A program made the translations under genes and the position numbers. The notes under the pieces are model-generated. The model was not told the origin of the DNA. It saw only the letters and a list, made by a program, of their open reading frames with translations, and searched no databases. A DNA stretch of 32,159 nt, from NCBI GenBank assembly GCA_025352865.1, contig JANXSB010000095.1:1-32159 (forward strand), read 5' to 3'. This DNA is from Chthoniobacter sp. (GTDB taxonomy: Bacteria > Verrucomicrobiota > Verrucomicrobiia > Chthoniobacterales > Chthoniobacteraceae). Position 1 is the stretch's first letter, and every line of letters starts with the position of its first letter. Below are positions 7,291 through 14,850 of this stretch, in pieces.

Positions 7291-7595
7291 TTGGCTTTGC
7301 GCAGCTTCGGCGGCGCTTCCGCGACCCGCGCGGAGGGCATCGCGTGCAGCGGATAAACCGGGCCGTCGGTGAGCAGCGCCGTCATCTCGTCGTCCGGCTC
7401 CCAGCAGTCCGCGGCGATTTTGATTTTCCCACGCAACTGCCCGCCGATCCGATCCGGCCGGGCCTTCGGCTCGAACGGCACGAGGCGCACGAGCGGCTTG
7501 CCCGCCTTGCCGATGACCAGTTCCTTTCCCGCGGCGACGGTCTCGACGAGTTTCGAGAAATGGGTTTTGGCTTCGTGGATGTTGATGACTTTCAT
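7287..7595 (-). CDS. Phd/YefM-family antitoxin (102 aa)
   Basis: The N-terminus MKVINIHEAKTHFSKLVETV is the standard Phd/YefM DNA-binding fold (beta strand, then helix), followed by GKELVIGKAGKPLVRLVPF. The C-terminal half (ADCWEPDDEMTALLTD) matches the toxin-binding tail seen in VapB/Phd antitoxins paired with PIN toxins. It is the first gene of the pair, and its stop overlaps the toxin start. A perfect palindrome sits 5 bp upstream of the ATG, where the antitoxin-toxin complex would bind for autorepression. Confidence 0.93.
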   Translation of the reverse strand: MKVINIHEAKTHFSKLVETVAAGKELVIGKAGKPLVRLVPFEPKARPDRIGGQLRGKIKIAADCWEPDDEMTALLTDGPVYPLHAMPSARVAEAPPKLRKAK

Positions 7596-7600
7596 GGCGC

Positions 7601-7624
7601 GAGTGGACTAATGTTAGTCCACTC
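7601..7624. promoter_or_regulatory. Palindromic operator of the toxin-antitoxin operon
   Basis: GAGTGGACTAA (7601-7611) and TTAGTCCACTC (7614-7624) are exact reverse complements separated by TG. The palindrome ends 5 bp before the antitoxin start codon and covers the likely -10 box. This position and symmetry are typical of Phd/VapB autoregulatory operators. Confidence 0.85.
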
Positions 7625-7638
7625 GCCGCGGGCGGCAA
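7611..7638 (-). promoter_or_regulatory. Candidate promoter of the toxin-antitoxin operon
   Basis: On the minus strand TTGCCG (bases 7638-7633) and TAACAT (7616-7611) lie 16 bp apart; each matches the consensus at 4 of 6 positions. The -10 box is inside the operator palindrome. The predicted start lies about 10 nt upstream of the antitoxin ATG, leaving almost no leader and no ribosome binding site. Confidence 0.4.
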
Positions 7639-7674
7639 TCGCAAAATGCGCGGGCGGCTGAAAACTCGGCTCCC

Positions 7675-7822
7675 CTGAAAATAGCCCAGCACTTTAGTGC
7701 TGGGTCGCGATGGGAAAAACGGTGCCAGTCCCGCAGGGACGACAGAATGGTTCTTCCGTTTCTGCGGGACTCAATCCGCTCTTGTGAGCTGACCCAGCAC
7801 TAAAGTGCTGGGCTATTTTCAG
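7675..7822. repeat. 148-bp REPIN/MITE-like inverted repeat
   Basis: The outer arms 7675-7706 and 7791-7822 are exact 32-bp reverse complements. Each arm is itself a hairpin: CCCAGCAC, four-base loop, GTGCTGGG. Inside lies a second inverted repeat, AGTCCCGCAG (7727-7736) with CTGCGGGACT (7762-7771), placed symmetrically 19-20 bp from the arms. No coding potential is evident. This nested architecture is that of a REPIN or small non-autonomous element mobilised by a REP-associated tyrosine transposase (RAYT) encoded elsewhere. No transposase is seen in the window. It lies between the toxin-antitoxin operator and the Roco-TIR gene. Confidence 0.85.
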
Positions 7823-7844
7823 AAGACGCGGAACTCCGCGAAGC

Positions 7845-8003
7845 ATGACGCGCATTGAGAACCCCACCCGCGATCCGATTTTGGAGCTTCTCAAACCGGG
7901 GCCGCTTGCGCTTGCCTCGCGCGGTGATGACGATGTGCTATGCCAAAGTTCGATGATCCAGAGGAGGCGTATCGCAAAGCACGTGAGGAAATCCTCAGGG
8001 TAG
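7845..8003 (+). CDS. Possible small ORF overlapping the start of the Roco-TIR gene (52 aa)
   Basis: An ATG at 7845 opens a 52-codon frame that ends at a TAG at 8001-8003, 64 bases inside the Roco-TIR gene and out of phase with it. The product starts MTRIENPTRDPILELLKPGP, is hydrophilic and has no recognised domain. It starts 22 bp after the inverted repeat. It could be an upstream ORF that controls translation of the large gene, the remnant of a disrupted gene, or chance. No ribosome binding site is apparent for either start. Confidence 0.25.
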   Translation: MTRIENPTRDPILELLKPGPLALASRGDDDVLCQSSMIQRRRIAKHVRKSSG

Positions 8004-10624
8004 CGAACGAGGGCGGAGACACGCTTGCATTGAACGGATGGGGTCTGGCGGCGCTGCCTTGGGAAATCGGACAGTGCCACAAGCTCCGGCAACTCTGGCT
8101 CCAAGATAATCAACTTAGCATTCTACCCTCGGAGCTGGCTGAGTGTGCGTGGTTGGAGGAACTCGGACTTTCCCGCAATCGCCTCCTCACGCTTCCGCTA
8201 GTGCTTGAAGCCTGCCCTTGCTTAAAGCGGCTTTGGCTTGATGCGAGCAAACTTTCCACCTTTCCCACAGCACTGCTGCAGTTCCCTCAACTCAATCTGT
8301 TATCCCTCTCTGGAACCGGCCTCACCGAGCTGCCGCCAGAGATCGTTAAGCTTCGCGAACTGAAAGAACTCTACCTTGGGGTTAACCGGCTCACCACTCT
8401 GCCCGAGAGTTTGCGCCAGCTTCCAAAACTCGAAATACTCTTTCTCCACAATAACGAAGCTCTCGGTCTGCCACCGGAGGTGCTGGGACCGACTTGGCAG
8501 GAGGCTGATTTGGACAAAAACCGCCTCGCTTCCGCAAAAGTCATCCTCGACTACTACTTCTCCCGCCACGCCGGAGGTGCGAAAGCGCTGGATGAGGTGA
8601 AGATGATCTTTGCCGGGCGTGGGGGCGCGGGGAAGACCTCGCTGGTCAACCGGCTCGTCTTCGATCGCTTTCGCAAAGACGAGGCAGAGACATCCGGCAT
8701 CGTTATCACCGACTGGACAATGAAGGACTGTCCCGGTGGCGGGCCGGTGACGGCGCATGTGTGGGATTTCGCCGGGCAGGTCATCACACACGCGATGCAC
8801 CAGTTTTTTTTCTCCACGCGCACCGTATATGTGCTGGTGCTTACCGGGCGCGAGAATGCGGAGCGCGACGACGCGGAGTATTGGCTGCGGCTCATTGCCG
8901 CCTTTGGCACCGAGCGCGAATTTTCGATGAGTGAACTCGCCCGCATTGATATGAAAGATTCTGCGATCCATCAGAATCCGCCCGTGATTGTGGCGCTGAA
9001 CAAATGGGACGACGGCGGCTCGGCCCGCGCGCGGTTGGATCGCGCCGCGCTACGCGAGCGGTATCCTTTTATCGTCGGCTTCGTGGAGACGGATTGTGCG
9101 ACGAAGCGCGGGCTGTCCAAATTGCGCACGAAACTCGCCGAAACGGTGGGTGCGATGAAGTGGGTGCGTGATGGCTTTCCCGCAAAATGGGCCGGGGTGA
9201 AGGATAAGCTGCGCGCGAATCCCGACCCGCATCTCGGCTACGATGTCTTTCGCCAAATCTGCCGCGCGGAGGGCGTGGCGGATGAGGGCGAGCAGGACAG
9301 TCTCGCGACGGCGCTGCACGCGCTGGGCGTGGCGCTGAACTATCGCGACGATGAGCGGTTGCGCTTTGCCAGCGTGCTGAAGCCGCATTGGCTGACGGAG
9401 AATGTGTATGCGCTGATGCGGCATGCGGAGGCCAAGGCCGGGGTGCTGCCGCGCGAGGCGCTGCCGAGTGTTTTGAAGGACGAGAAGAGCGCGGCGATGC
9501 GGCGCTTTCTCGTGGATATGATGGTGCGCTTCGAGCTGGCGTATCCGCTCGCGGAGGAGGGCGAGGAGCCGGAGCGCTGGCTGGTGCCGCAGGCGCTGCC
9601 GGACGATCAGCCGCCGGGCGCAGAGGCCTTTCGCACGGCGGCGGAGGCGACGCGGCTGCGGTTCAGCTATCGCGCGCTGCCGGTGAATATCGTGCCGCAG
9701 TTCATCGTGCGGACGCACGCGCTGCTCGAACTCAACGCGCAGCAGGAGCGCGTGCAGTGGGCGAGCGGCGCGGTGCTGTCGCGGGCGGGTGCGCGGGCGC
9801 TGGTGCGGGCGGACAAATACGAGCGGCTCGTGGAGGTGACGGTGACGGGCCCGGCGGACTCGCGGCAGGAGCTGGCGGGGTTGTGCCAGGCGGAGCTGCG
9901 CTCGATCCACGCCTTCATCCGCGGGCTGAATCCACACGAGGAAATGCAGGTGGTGAGCCGGGATGAAAGAGGTCGCGCGTTGAGCGGCTGGCTGTCGGTG
10001 AAGGGTCTGGAACGGGACGAGGCGATGCAGGTGAAAAGTGCGGTGACTTTGGACGAGGTGGGCACGGTGGAGATCGACCCGGTGGAGGAGCTGAATGAAT
10101 TCACGAAACCCGCGGCGCGCGATGACTCGTGGAAGCCGCGCGTTTTCATCTGCTACTCGCAGAAGGACGACCGCTCGCGGAAGACGCTGGAGATGCACTT
10201 GAAAATCCTGCGCACGCAAGGCGTGGTGGAGGCGGCGTGGACGGATCAGGCGCTCGATCCGGGGGAGGATTGGGATCAGCGGATCAAACAGGAACTCGAC
10301 CGGGCGGACGTGATCCTGATGCTGGTCAGCGCGTCGGCGCTGGCGACGGATTACATCCGCAAAGTGGAGATGCCGCGCGCGCTGGAGCGGCACGCGGCGG
10401 GGCAGGCGCTGGCGGTGTCGATCATCCTGGAGCAGTGCGGGTGGAGCAAAACCGATCTGGCGAAATGGCAGGTGATCCAGCCGCACCGCAAAGCCGTGCT
10501 CGACCACAAGCCGCAGCGCAATGGCTGGGCGGCGGTGGAGGAAAAGCTGCACGAGCTTTTCGCGCGGCTGCGCCGGGAGCACGGAGCCGGGAGCGAGTCT
10601 GGCAAACGCTCTAAAACACCGTGA
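7940..10624 (+). CDS. LRR-Roc-COR-TIR protein (bacterial Roco GTPase with C-terminal TIR domain, 894 aa)
   Basis: Residues about 28-195 are leucine-rich repeats of the LPxxLxxLxxLxxLxLxxN type (LRQLWLQDNQLSILPSELAEC, LKELYLGVNRLTTLPESLRQL). Residues about 218-400 are a Roc (Ras of complex proteins) GTPase: Walker A GRGGAGKT at 226-233, DFAGQ at 276-280, NKWD at 354-357 and a G5-like CATK at 386-389. Residues about 405-720 fit the COR dimerisation region. Residues 733-860 are a TIR domain: RVFICYSQKDD from 734, WTDQALDPGEDW, DVILMLVSASAL, then VEMPRALERH with candidate catalytic Glu810. TIR domains of this type cleave NAD+. The combination of sensor repeats, GTPase switch and effector suggests an NLR-like immune or cell-death protein; this is inference. 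The 3' end overlaps the convergent gene by 14 bp. The LRR part looks less G+C-rich than the rest. Confidence 0.93.
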   Translation: MPKFDDPEEAYRKAREEILRVANEGGDTLALNGWGLAALPWEIGQCHKLRQLWLQDNQLSILPSELAECAWLEELGLSRNRLLTLPLVLEACPCLKRLWLDASKLSTFPTALLQFPQLNLLSLSGTGLTELPPEIVKLRELKELYLGVNRLTTLPESLRQLPKLEILFLHNNEALGLPPEVLGPTWQEADLDKNRLASAKVILDYYFSRHAGGAKALDEVKMIFAGRGGAGKTSLVNRLVFDRFRKDEAETSGIVITDWTMKDCPGGGPVTAHVWDFAGQVITHAMHQFFFSTRTVYVLVLTGRENAERDDAEYWLRLIAAFGTEREFSMSELARIDMKDSAIHQNPPVIVALNKWDDGGSARARLDRAALRERYPFIVGFVETDCATKRGLSKLRTKLAETVGAMKWVRDGFPAKWAGVKDKLRANPDPHLGYDVFRQICRAEGVADEGEQDSLATALHALGVALNYRDDERLRFASVLKPHWLTENVYALMRHAEAKAGVLPREALPSVLKDEKSAAMRRFLVDMMVRFELAYPLAEEGEEPERWLVPQALPDDQPPGAEAFRTAAEATRLRFSYRALPVNIVPQFIVRTHALLELNAQQERVQWASGAVLSRAGARALVRADKYERLVEVTVTGPADSRQELAGLCQAELRSIHAFIRGLNPHEEMQVVSRDERGRALSGWLSVKGLERDEAMQVKSAVTLDEVGTVEIDPVEELNEFTKPAARDDSWKPRVFICYSQKDDRSRKTLEMHLKILRTQGVVEAAWTDQALDPGEDWDQRIKQELDRADVILMLVSASALATDYIRKVEMPRALERHAAGQALAVSIILEQCGWSKTDLAKWQVIQPHRKAVLDHKPQRNGWAAVEEKLHELFARLRREHGAGSESGKRSKTP

Positions 10625-13409
10625 CGAATTCGTTTGCGTTGAACAGCGCGCGGCAGAAGACGGGGAGGCCATGCGCGGCGATGAGCTTCACGGCAGCGTC
10701 GCTTTCCTCCGCCGATGGCGCACGCGAGAACACCAGCGCAAAGGCGCGGCGGATTTGCGCAGGGGGATCACCACCGGCCTCCCGCTGGAGGCGCTCGGCG
10801 AGGAATCGGGACTGCTCGATGATGAACTCGCTGTTGAGAAGATTGAGCGCCTGGAGCGGCGTGGTGCTGGCGTTGCGCTTCGGCTGGATTTGCCCGGCGT
10901 CGGGGCAGTCGAATGCGCCGAAGAGCGTGTCCAATTCCACGCGCGGTTTGTTTTGGTAGATCATGCGGCGGAAATCGTCGGGCGTGAATTTCGTCTTCGT
11001 CGCATAGACCTTCACGTAGTTCGTGTTCGCGTCGAAGAGATCAAAGCCCGGCCCGCCCATGCGCAGGTCGAGTTTGCCACTCACGGCGAGGATCGTGTCG
11101 CGCAGCGGCTCAGCTTCGAGACGGCGCGGCGGGAAGCGCCACAGCAGGCGGTCGCTGGCGTCGAGCATCGCGGACTGCGGATTGGGCGCGCTCGATTGGC
11201 GGTACGCGGCGCTCGTCACGATGAGCCGCTGCATCTGCTTCACGCTCCAGCCGCGCGCGATGAATTCGTTCGCGAGCCAGTCGAGCAATTCGGGATGCGT
11301 GGGCCGCGCGCCGTTGAGCCCGAAGTCGCTCGGCGTGTCCACGAGGCCAGTGCCGAAATGGTAGTGCCAGAGCCGGTTCACGAGCACGCGCGCGGTCAGC
11401 GGGTGCTGCGGGTCGGCGATCCAGTTTGCGAGCGCGAGACGGCGCTGCTGCTCGGGCGTGTCGGTGGGCAGAGTGAGCTTCGCGCCGAACTCCGCGAGCG
11501 CCGCGGGTACGACGATTTCCTTTGGCTGCATCGGGTCGCCGCGGTGCAGGCGGGGTGTCGGCGGCGGCTGCGCAAACGTGCCCGCATAGACCAGCGGCGC
11601 AGCGGTCAGCGTGGCGATCTTCGTTTCGAGTTCGCGGCGCTCGGTGTCGAGCTTCGCGGCCTGCGCGCGCTGTTCGGCGGTGAGCGCGGGCGTGTCCCAT
11701 TCGGCGCGCGGCGCGGCTTCGGATTTGAAAGGCGCGCGGTCATTCGAGTTCGCGACCGCACGCCACGTCGCGCCGTCCTCGCTCATTTCGATGACGTAGC
11801 GGATCGCGAGGCGGTCCCCGTATTTTTCCTCGCGATCCCGCCCCCAAATAATGCGCGCGATTTTTTCCGACTGCGCCAGCTCCAGCTCGACCCAGCCGCG
11901 GCCGGCGGTGTTGGAAATCCAGCTCCGGCCGTTGCCGTATTGGCCGTCGTTGATGTGCGCGAGCCGGTGCTTCGGATCGCCGGCGTAATCACCGGACGAC
12001 GTGGCCTTCGCGCCGGACGCGACGTTGCGCCCGTCGTCCGTCCACAGTTCCAGCTCGTCGAGGCACGGCTCGGAACCGTTGTTGGTTTCCATCGCGGTGA
12101 AGCGCACACGTTTCGCCACGACCGGCGCGATGTGTTCGAGGTTGCGGCGCGCGTTCACCTTCGCGCGGCGCGGCTCGTTCGCCTCGGGCTGCGCGAGCGG
12201 TGTGAAGCTTTCCAGCGCCGCGTCGATCTCCGCGAGGTGCGGGCGCAGCGCCTCGGCCTCGCGTTGGCGCGCTGGGTCGTCCTGCCCGCGCAAGGCGCGC
12301 TCACCGTGCCGCACGCCCGCGAAGCACGCGACCATCGCGTAATAGTCGGTCTGCGCGATGGGATCGAATTTGTGATTGTGGCAGCGTGCGCAGTTCACGG
12401 TGAGGCCGAGGAAAGCGGAGCCGGTCGTGCCGACCATGTCGTGCAGTTCGTCGGCCCGCTGCTGCGCGGTGGAGACGGGGTCGGGCGACTTCACCAGGTC
12501 GCAAGGCCCGCCGACGATGAAGCCCGTAGCCTCGTCCGCCCCGAGTGCATCGCCCGCGAGTTGCTCGCGGATGAACTGGTCGTAAGGCTTGTCGTCGTTG
12601 AGCGCGCGGATGACGTAATCGCGATAGCGCCACGCATTCGGGCGGGGCTGGTTCATCTCGAAGCCGTCGCTTTCCGCGAAGCGCACGACATCGAGCCAGT
12701 GCCGCGCCCAGCGTTCGCCGTAGCGCGGGGAGGCGAGGAGCTTGTCCGCCAGACGCTCATAGGTCTCATGGGACTTATTCGACCTATGGGACTCATCGAC
12801 GAATGTCTGCATTTCCTCGGGCGATGGCGGGAGGCCGGTGAGATCGAAATACAAGCGCCGACAAAGTGTGCGGGCATCGGCCTCGGGCGACATCGCGAGA
12901 CCTTTCTCCGCCAGTTTTTTGGCGATGAAAAAGTCGATAGGATTTTCACCTTCTACTGCGGGTCGCTTCACCGGCTGGAACGCCCAATGCGTTTTGCGCG
13001 GATCGTTCGCGCCGTCGTCGGGCCACGCCGCGCCCTGGTCGATCCACGCGCGCAGCAAGCCGATTTGCTCGGCGGTGAGCGGGTCGCCTTTGCTCGGCAT
13101 CTTCACATCGGGATCGAGCCCGGCGACGAAATGAATCAGCGGACTCTCCGCACTTTTTCCGGGCCGGATGTTGGGCGCGTAATTGTCGCCGCCGTGCAGC
13201 GCGAGGTCTTTCACGTCGAGCCGGTAGCCGCCCTTCTGCTTCTCCACGCCGTGGCATTTCACGCAGTGCTTTTCGAGCAGCGGGCGGATGTCCTCCACGA
13301 AATTCACGGTGCGCGCCGCAGGCGGCGGGAGCTTGGAAACATCAATGTCCGCAGCGCTCACCGCCGGCCCGCCGAGCATCACCGCCAGCATCAGCGCGCG
13401 GATTTTCAT
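10611..13409 (-). CDS. Cytochrome c-DUF1549-DUF1553 protein with F5/8-like domain (932 aa)
   Basis: Start at the ATG at 13409, which overlaps the stop of the upstream DUF1501 gene (ATGA). A signal peptide (MKIRALMLAVMLGG, cut near residue 20) is followed by a planctomycete cytochrome c domain with the haem motif CVKCH at residues 49-53. DUF1549 follows (NPIDFFIAKKL, FDLTGLPPSPEEM, SPRYGERWARHWLDVVRFAES), ending with a second haem-type CARCHNHKFDP. A middle segment (PCLDELELWTDDGRNVA, then a GWVELELAQSEKIARIIW strand set) resembles an F5/8-type carbohydrate-binding domain. DUF1553 closes the protein (NRLWHYHFGTGLVDTPSDFG, RRLEAEPLRDTILAVSG). It is probably periplasmic or surface-exposed and works with its DUF1501 neighbour. 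Upstream in-frame sequence is a shadow. A 9-bp tandem repeat lies in the DUF1549 region. Confidence 0.93.
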   Translation of the reverse strand: MKIRALMLAVMLGGPAVSAADIDVSKLPPPAARTVNFVEDIRPLLEKHCVKCHGVEKQKGGYRLDVKDLALHGGDNYAPNIRPGKSAESPLIHFVAGLDPDVKMPSKGDPLTAEQIGLLRAWIDQGAAWPDDGANDPRKTHWAFQPVKRPAVEGENPIDFFIAKKLAEKGLAMSPEADARTLCRRLYFDLTGLPPSPEEMQTFVDESHRSNKSHETYERLADKLLASPRYGERWARHWLDVVRFAESDGFEMNQPRPNAWRYRDYVIRALNDDKPYDQFIREQLAGDALGADEATGFIVGGPCDLVKSPDPVSTAQQRADELHDMVGTTGSAFLGLTVNCARCHNHKFDPIAQTDYYAMVACFAGVRHGERALRGQDDPARQREAEALRPHLAEIDAALESFTPLAQPEANEPRRAKVNARRNLEHIAPVVAKRVRFTAMETNNGSEPCLDELELWTDDGRNVASGAKATSSGDYAGDPKHRLAHINDGQYGNGRSWISNTAGRGWVELELAQSEKIARIIWGRDREEKYGDRLAIRYVIEMSEDGATWRAVANSNDRAPFKSEAAPRAEWDTPALTAEQRAQAAKLDTERRELETKIATLTAAPLVYAGTFAQPPPTPRLHRGDPMQPKEIVVPAALAEFGAKLTLPTDTPEQQRRLALANWIADPQHPLTARVLVNRLWHYHFGTGLVDTPSDFGLNGARPTHPELLDWLANEFIARGWSVKQMQRLIVTSAAYRQSSAPNPQSAMLDASDRLLWRFPPRRLEAEPLRDTILAVSGKLDLRMGGPGFDLFDANTNYVKVYATKTKFTPDDFRRMIYQNKPRVELDTLFGAFDCPDAGQIQPKRNASTTPLQALNLLNSEFIIEQSRFLAERLQREAGGDPPAQIRRAFALVFSRAPSAEESDAAVKLIAAHGLPVFCRALFNANEFVTVF
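12756..12796 (-). repeat. Imperfect 9-bp tandem repeat inside the DUF1549 coding region
   Basis: Read on the minus strand the segment consists of four and a half units of nine bases with consensus ATRRGWCCY. In frame it encodes repeated S-H-x / S-N-x / T-Y-x tripeptides between the conserved MQTFVDE and YERLADKLL segments. The unit length keeps the frame open. A similar 9-bp repeat occurs at the matching position of the paralogous gene at 17188-17218. Confidence 0.7.
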
Positions 13410-14848
13410 GCGAGCACGGCGTCGATGACTTCGCCATGCACGTCGGTCAGCCGGCGGTTTGCGCCGTTGTGGCGGAAGGTGAGCTTTTCGTGGTCGATGC
13501 CGAGGAGGTGCAGGACGGTGGCGTGGAAATCGTACGTGGACGTGGCGGCGTGCTCGGCTTTCCAAGACCACGCATCGCTCGCTCCGTGGGCGATGCCGGG
13601 CTTCACGCCGGCCCCGGCCATCCAGCCGGTGAAGGTGCCGCCGTTGTGATCGCGGCCCGAGCCGCCTTGCGCGAAGGGCATCCGGCCAAACTCGGTGTTC
13701 CAAAGGACGAGGGTGTCGTCGAGCAGGCCGCGCGCTTTGAGGTCGCGGAGGAGCGCGGCGATGGGTTTGTCGGTCGCGGCGCACATCGGCGGGAGTTCCT
13801 TTTCTATGCTCGCGTGGTTGTCCCAGTTGTTCGTCGGGCCGCCCGCGCCGCTCCAGACCTGCACGCAGCGGACGCCGCGCTCGATCATCCGGCGCGCGAT
13901 GAGACAGCGGCGTCCGAACTCCGCGGTCACCGGTTCGTCGAGGCCGTAGAGCGCGCGGGTGGCGGCGGTTTCGCCCGCGAGATCGAAGACGGCGGGCGCG
14001 CTGAGCTGCATTTTCGCGGCGAGCGCGTAGGCGCGGATGCGGGCGTCGAGCCGCTGGTCGCCGTCGTTCTCAGCGAGATGCGCTCGGTTCATTTTTTCGA
14101 GAAGAGCGAGGCCGTCGCGCTCGGCGTCGGGCGTGATGTAGCGCGCGCTTTCTGCGGCGCGGAGATGCGCGATGGGCTCGGGCGCGGCGGTCTGGATGAC
14201 GGTGCCCTGATGCGTGACCGGCAGAAATCCCGCGCTGAAATTTCCGAGCTGATTGTAGGGCAGACCCTTCGTGTCGGGCAGGACGACGAAGGCGGGCAAC
14301 TCGTCGGTGAGCCGGCCGAGTCCGTAGCTGAGCCACGCCCCCATGCTCGGAAATCCGGGGAGCAGAAAGCCCGTGTTCATCATGTAGCTCGCGGGGCCGT
14401 GGACGTTCGTTTTCGACTGCATGGCCATGAGAAAGGCGAGGTCGTCCACGCACTCCGCGGTGTGCGGCAGGAGGCTGCTGACCCAGCGCCCGCTCGCGCC
14501 GTGCTGGCGGAAATCGAACATCGGTTTGAGCACTTTGCCGGGCTCGCTCGTCGGGGCTTCGACATGCGCGGCGGCACCGGGATCGAAGGTCTCGCCGTGG
14601 CGTTTCACGAGTTCGGGTTTGAAGTCGAAGAGATCCATCTGGCTCACGCCACCGTTCATGAAAAGCTGGATCACGCGGCGCGCTTTCGCGCGGTGGTGCA
14701 GGCCGCCGTTCAAGTCGGCAAGCGGCTCGGCGAGCGCGTCGCTTTCGCCGAGAAGCTGTGCGAGCGCGATGCCGCCGAGCCCGCCGGCCATCGTGGAGAA
14801 AAAGTCGCGGCGTCCGAGAGCGGGAGTGGGGCCGGGGCAGCGGGGCAT
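13406..14848 (-). CDS. DUF1501 family Tat-exported protein (480 aa)
   Basis: The start is set at the ATG at 14848, giving MPRCPGPTPALGRRDFFSTM with a twin-arginine motif at residues 13-14; longer upstream frames overlap the preceding gene. DUF1501 landmarks are RRVIQLFMNGGVSQMDLFDFKP, KTNVHGPASYMMNTGF, FPSMGAWLSYGLG, RGVRCVQVWSGAG, NNWDNHASIEKELP, LVLWNTEFGRMPFAQ and GRDHNGGTFTGWMAG. It starts 2 bp after the stop of the upstream DUF1549/DUF1553 gene, and its own stop overlaps the next start, so three genes form a tight operon. Predicted to be exported folded by Tat, presumably because it carries a metal or cofactor; the reaction is unknown. Confidence 0.94.
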   Translation of the reverse strand: MPRCPGPTPALGRRDFFSTMAGGLGGIALAQLLGESDALAEPLADLNGGLHHRAKARRVIQLFMNGGVSQMDLFDFKPELVKRHGETFDPGAAAHVEAPTSEPGKVLKPMFDFRQHGASGRWVSSLLPHTAECVDDLAFLMAMQSKTNVHGPASYMMNTGFLLPGFPSMGAWLSYGLGRLTDELPAFVVLPDTKGLPYNQLGNFSAGFLPVTHQGTVIQTAAPEPIAHLRAAESARYITPDAERDGLALLEKMNRAHLAENDGDQRLDARIRAYALAAKMQLSAPAVFDLAGETAATRALYGLDEPVTAEFGRRCLIARRMIERGVRCVQVWSGAGGPTNNWDNHASIEKELPPMCAATDKPIAALLRDLKARGLLDDTLVLWNTEFGRMPFAQGGSGRDHNGGTFTGWMAGAGVKPGIAHGASDAWSWKAEHAATSTYDFHATVLHLLGIDHEKLTFRHNGANRRLTDVHGEVIDAVLA

Positions 14849-14850
14849 GG

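Noticed and set aside
7675..7822. Possibility that the inverted repeats are a CRISPR array or an integron attC site
   Set aside because: There are only two inverted arms, no direct repeats with spacers, no cas or integrase gene, and the symmetry is that of a REPIN.
10521..13649. A plus-strand open frame of about 1040 codons opposite the DUF1549/DUF1553 gene
   Set aside because: It is the antisense shadow of a high-GC gene: Arg/Val/Glu-rich with no domain, no signal and no start context, while the minus strand encodes a clear family.
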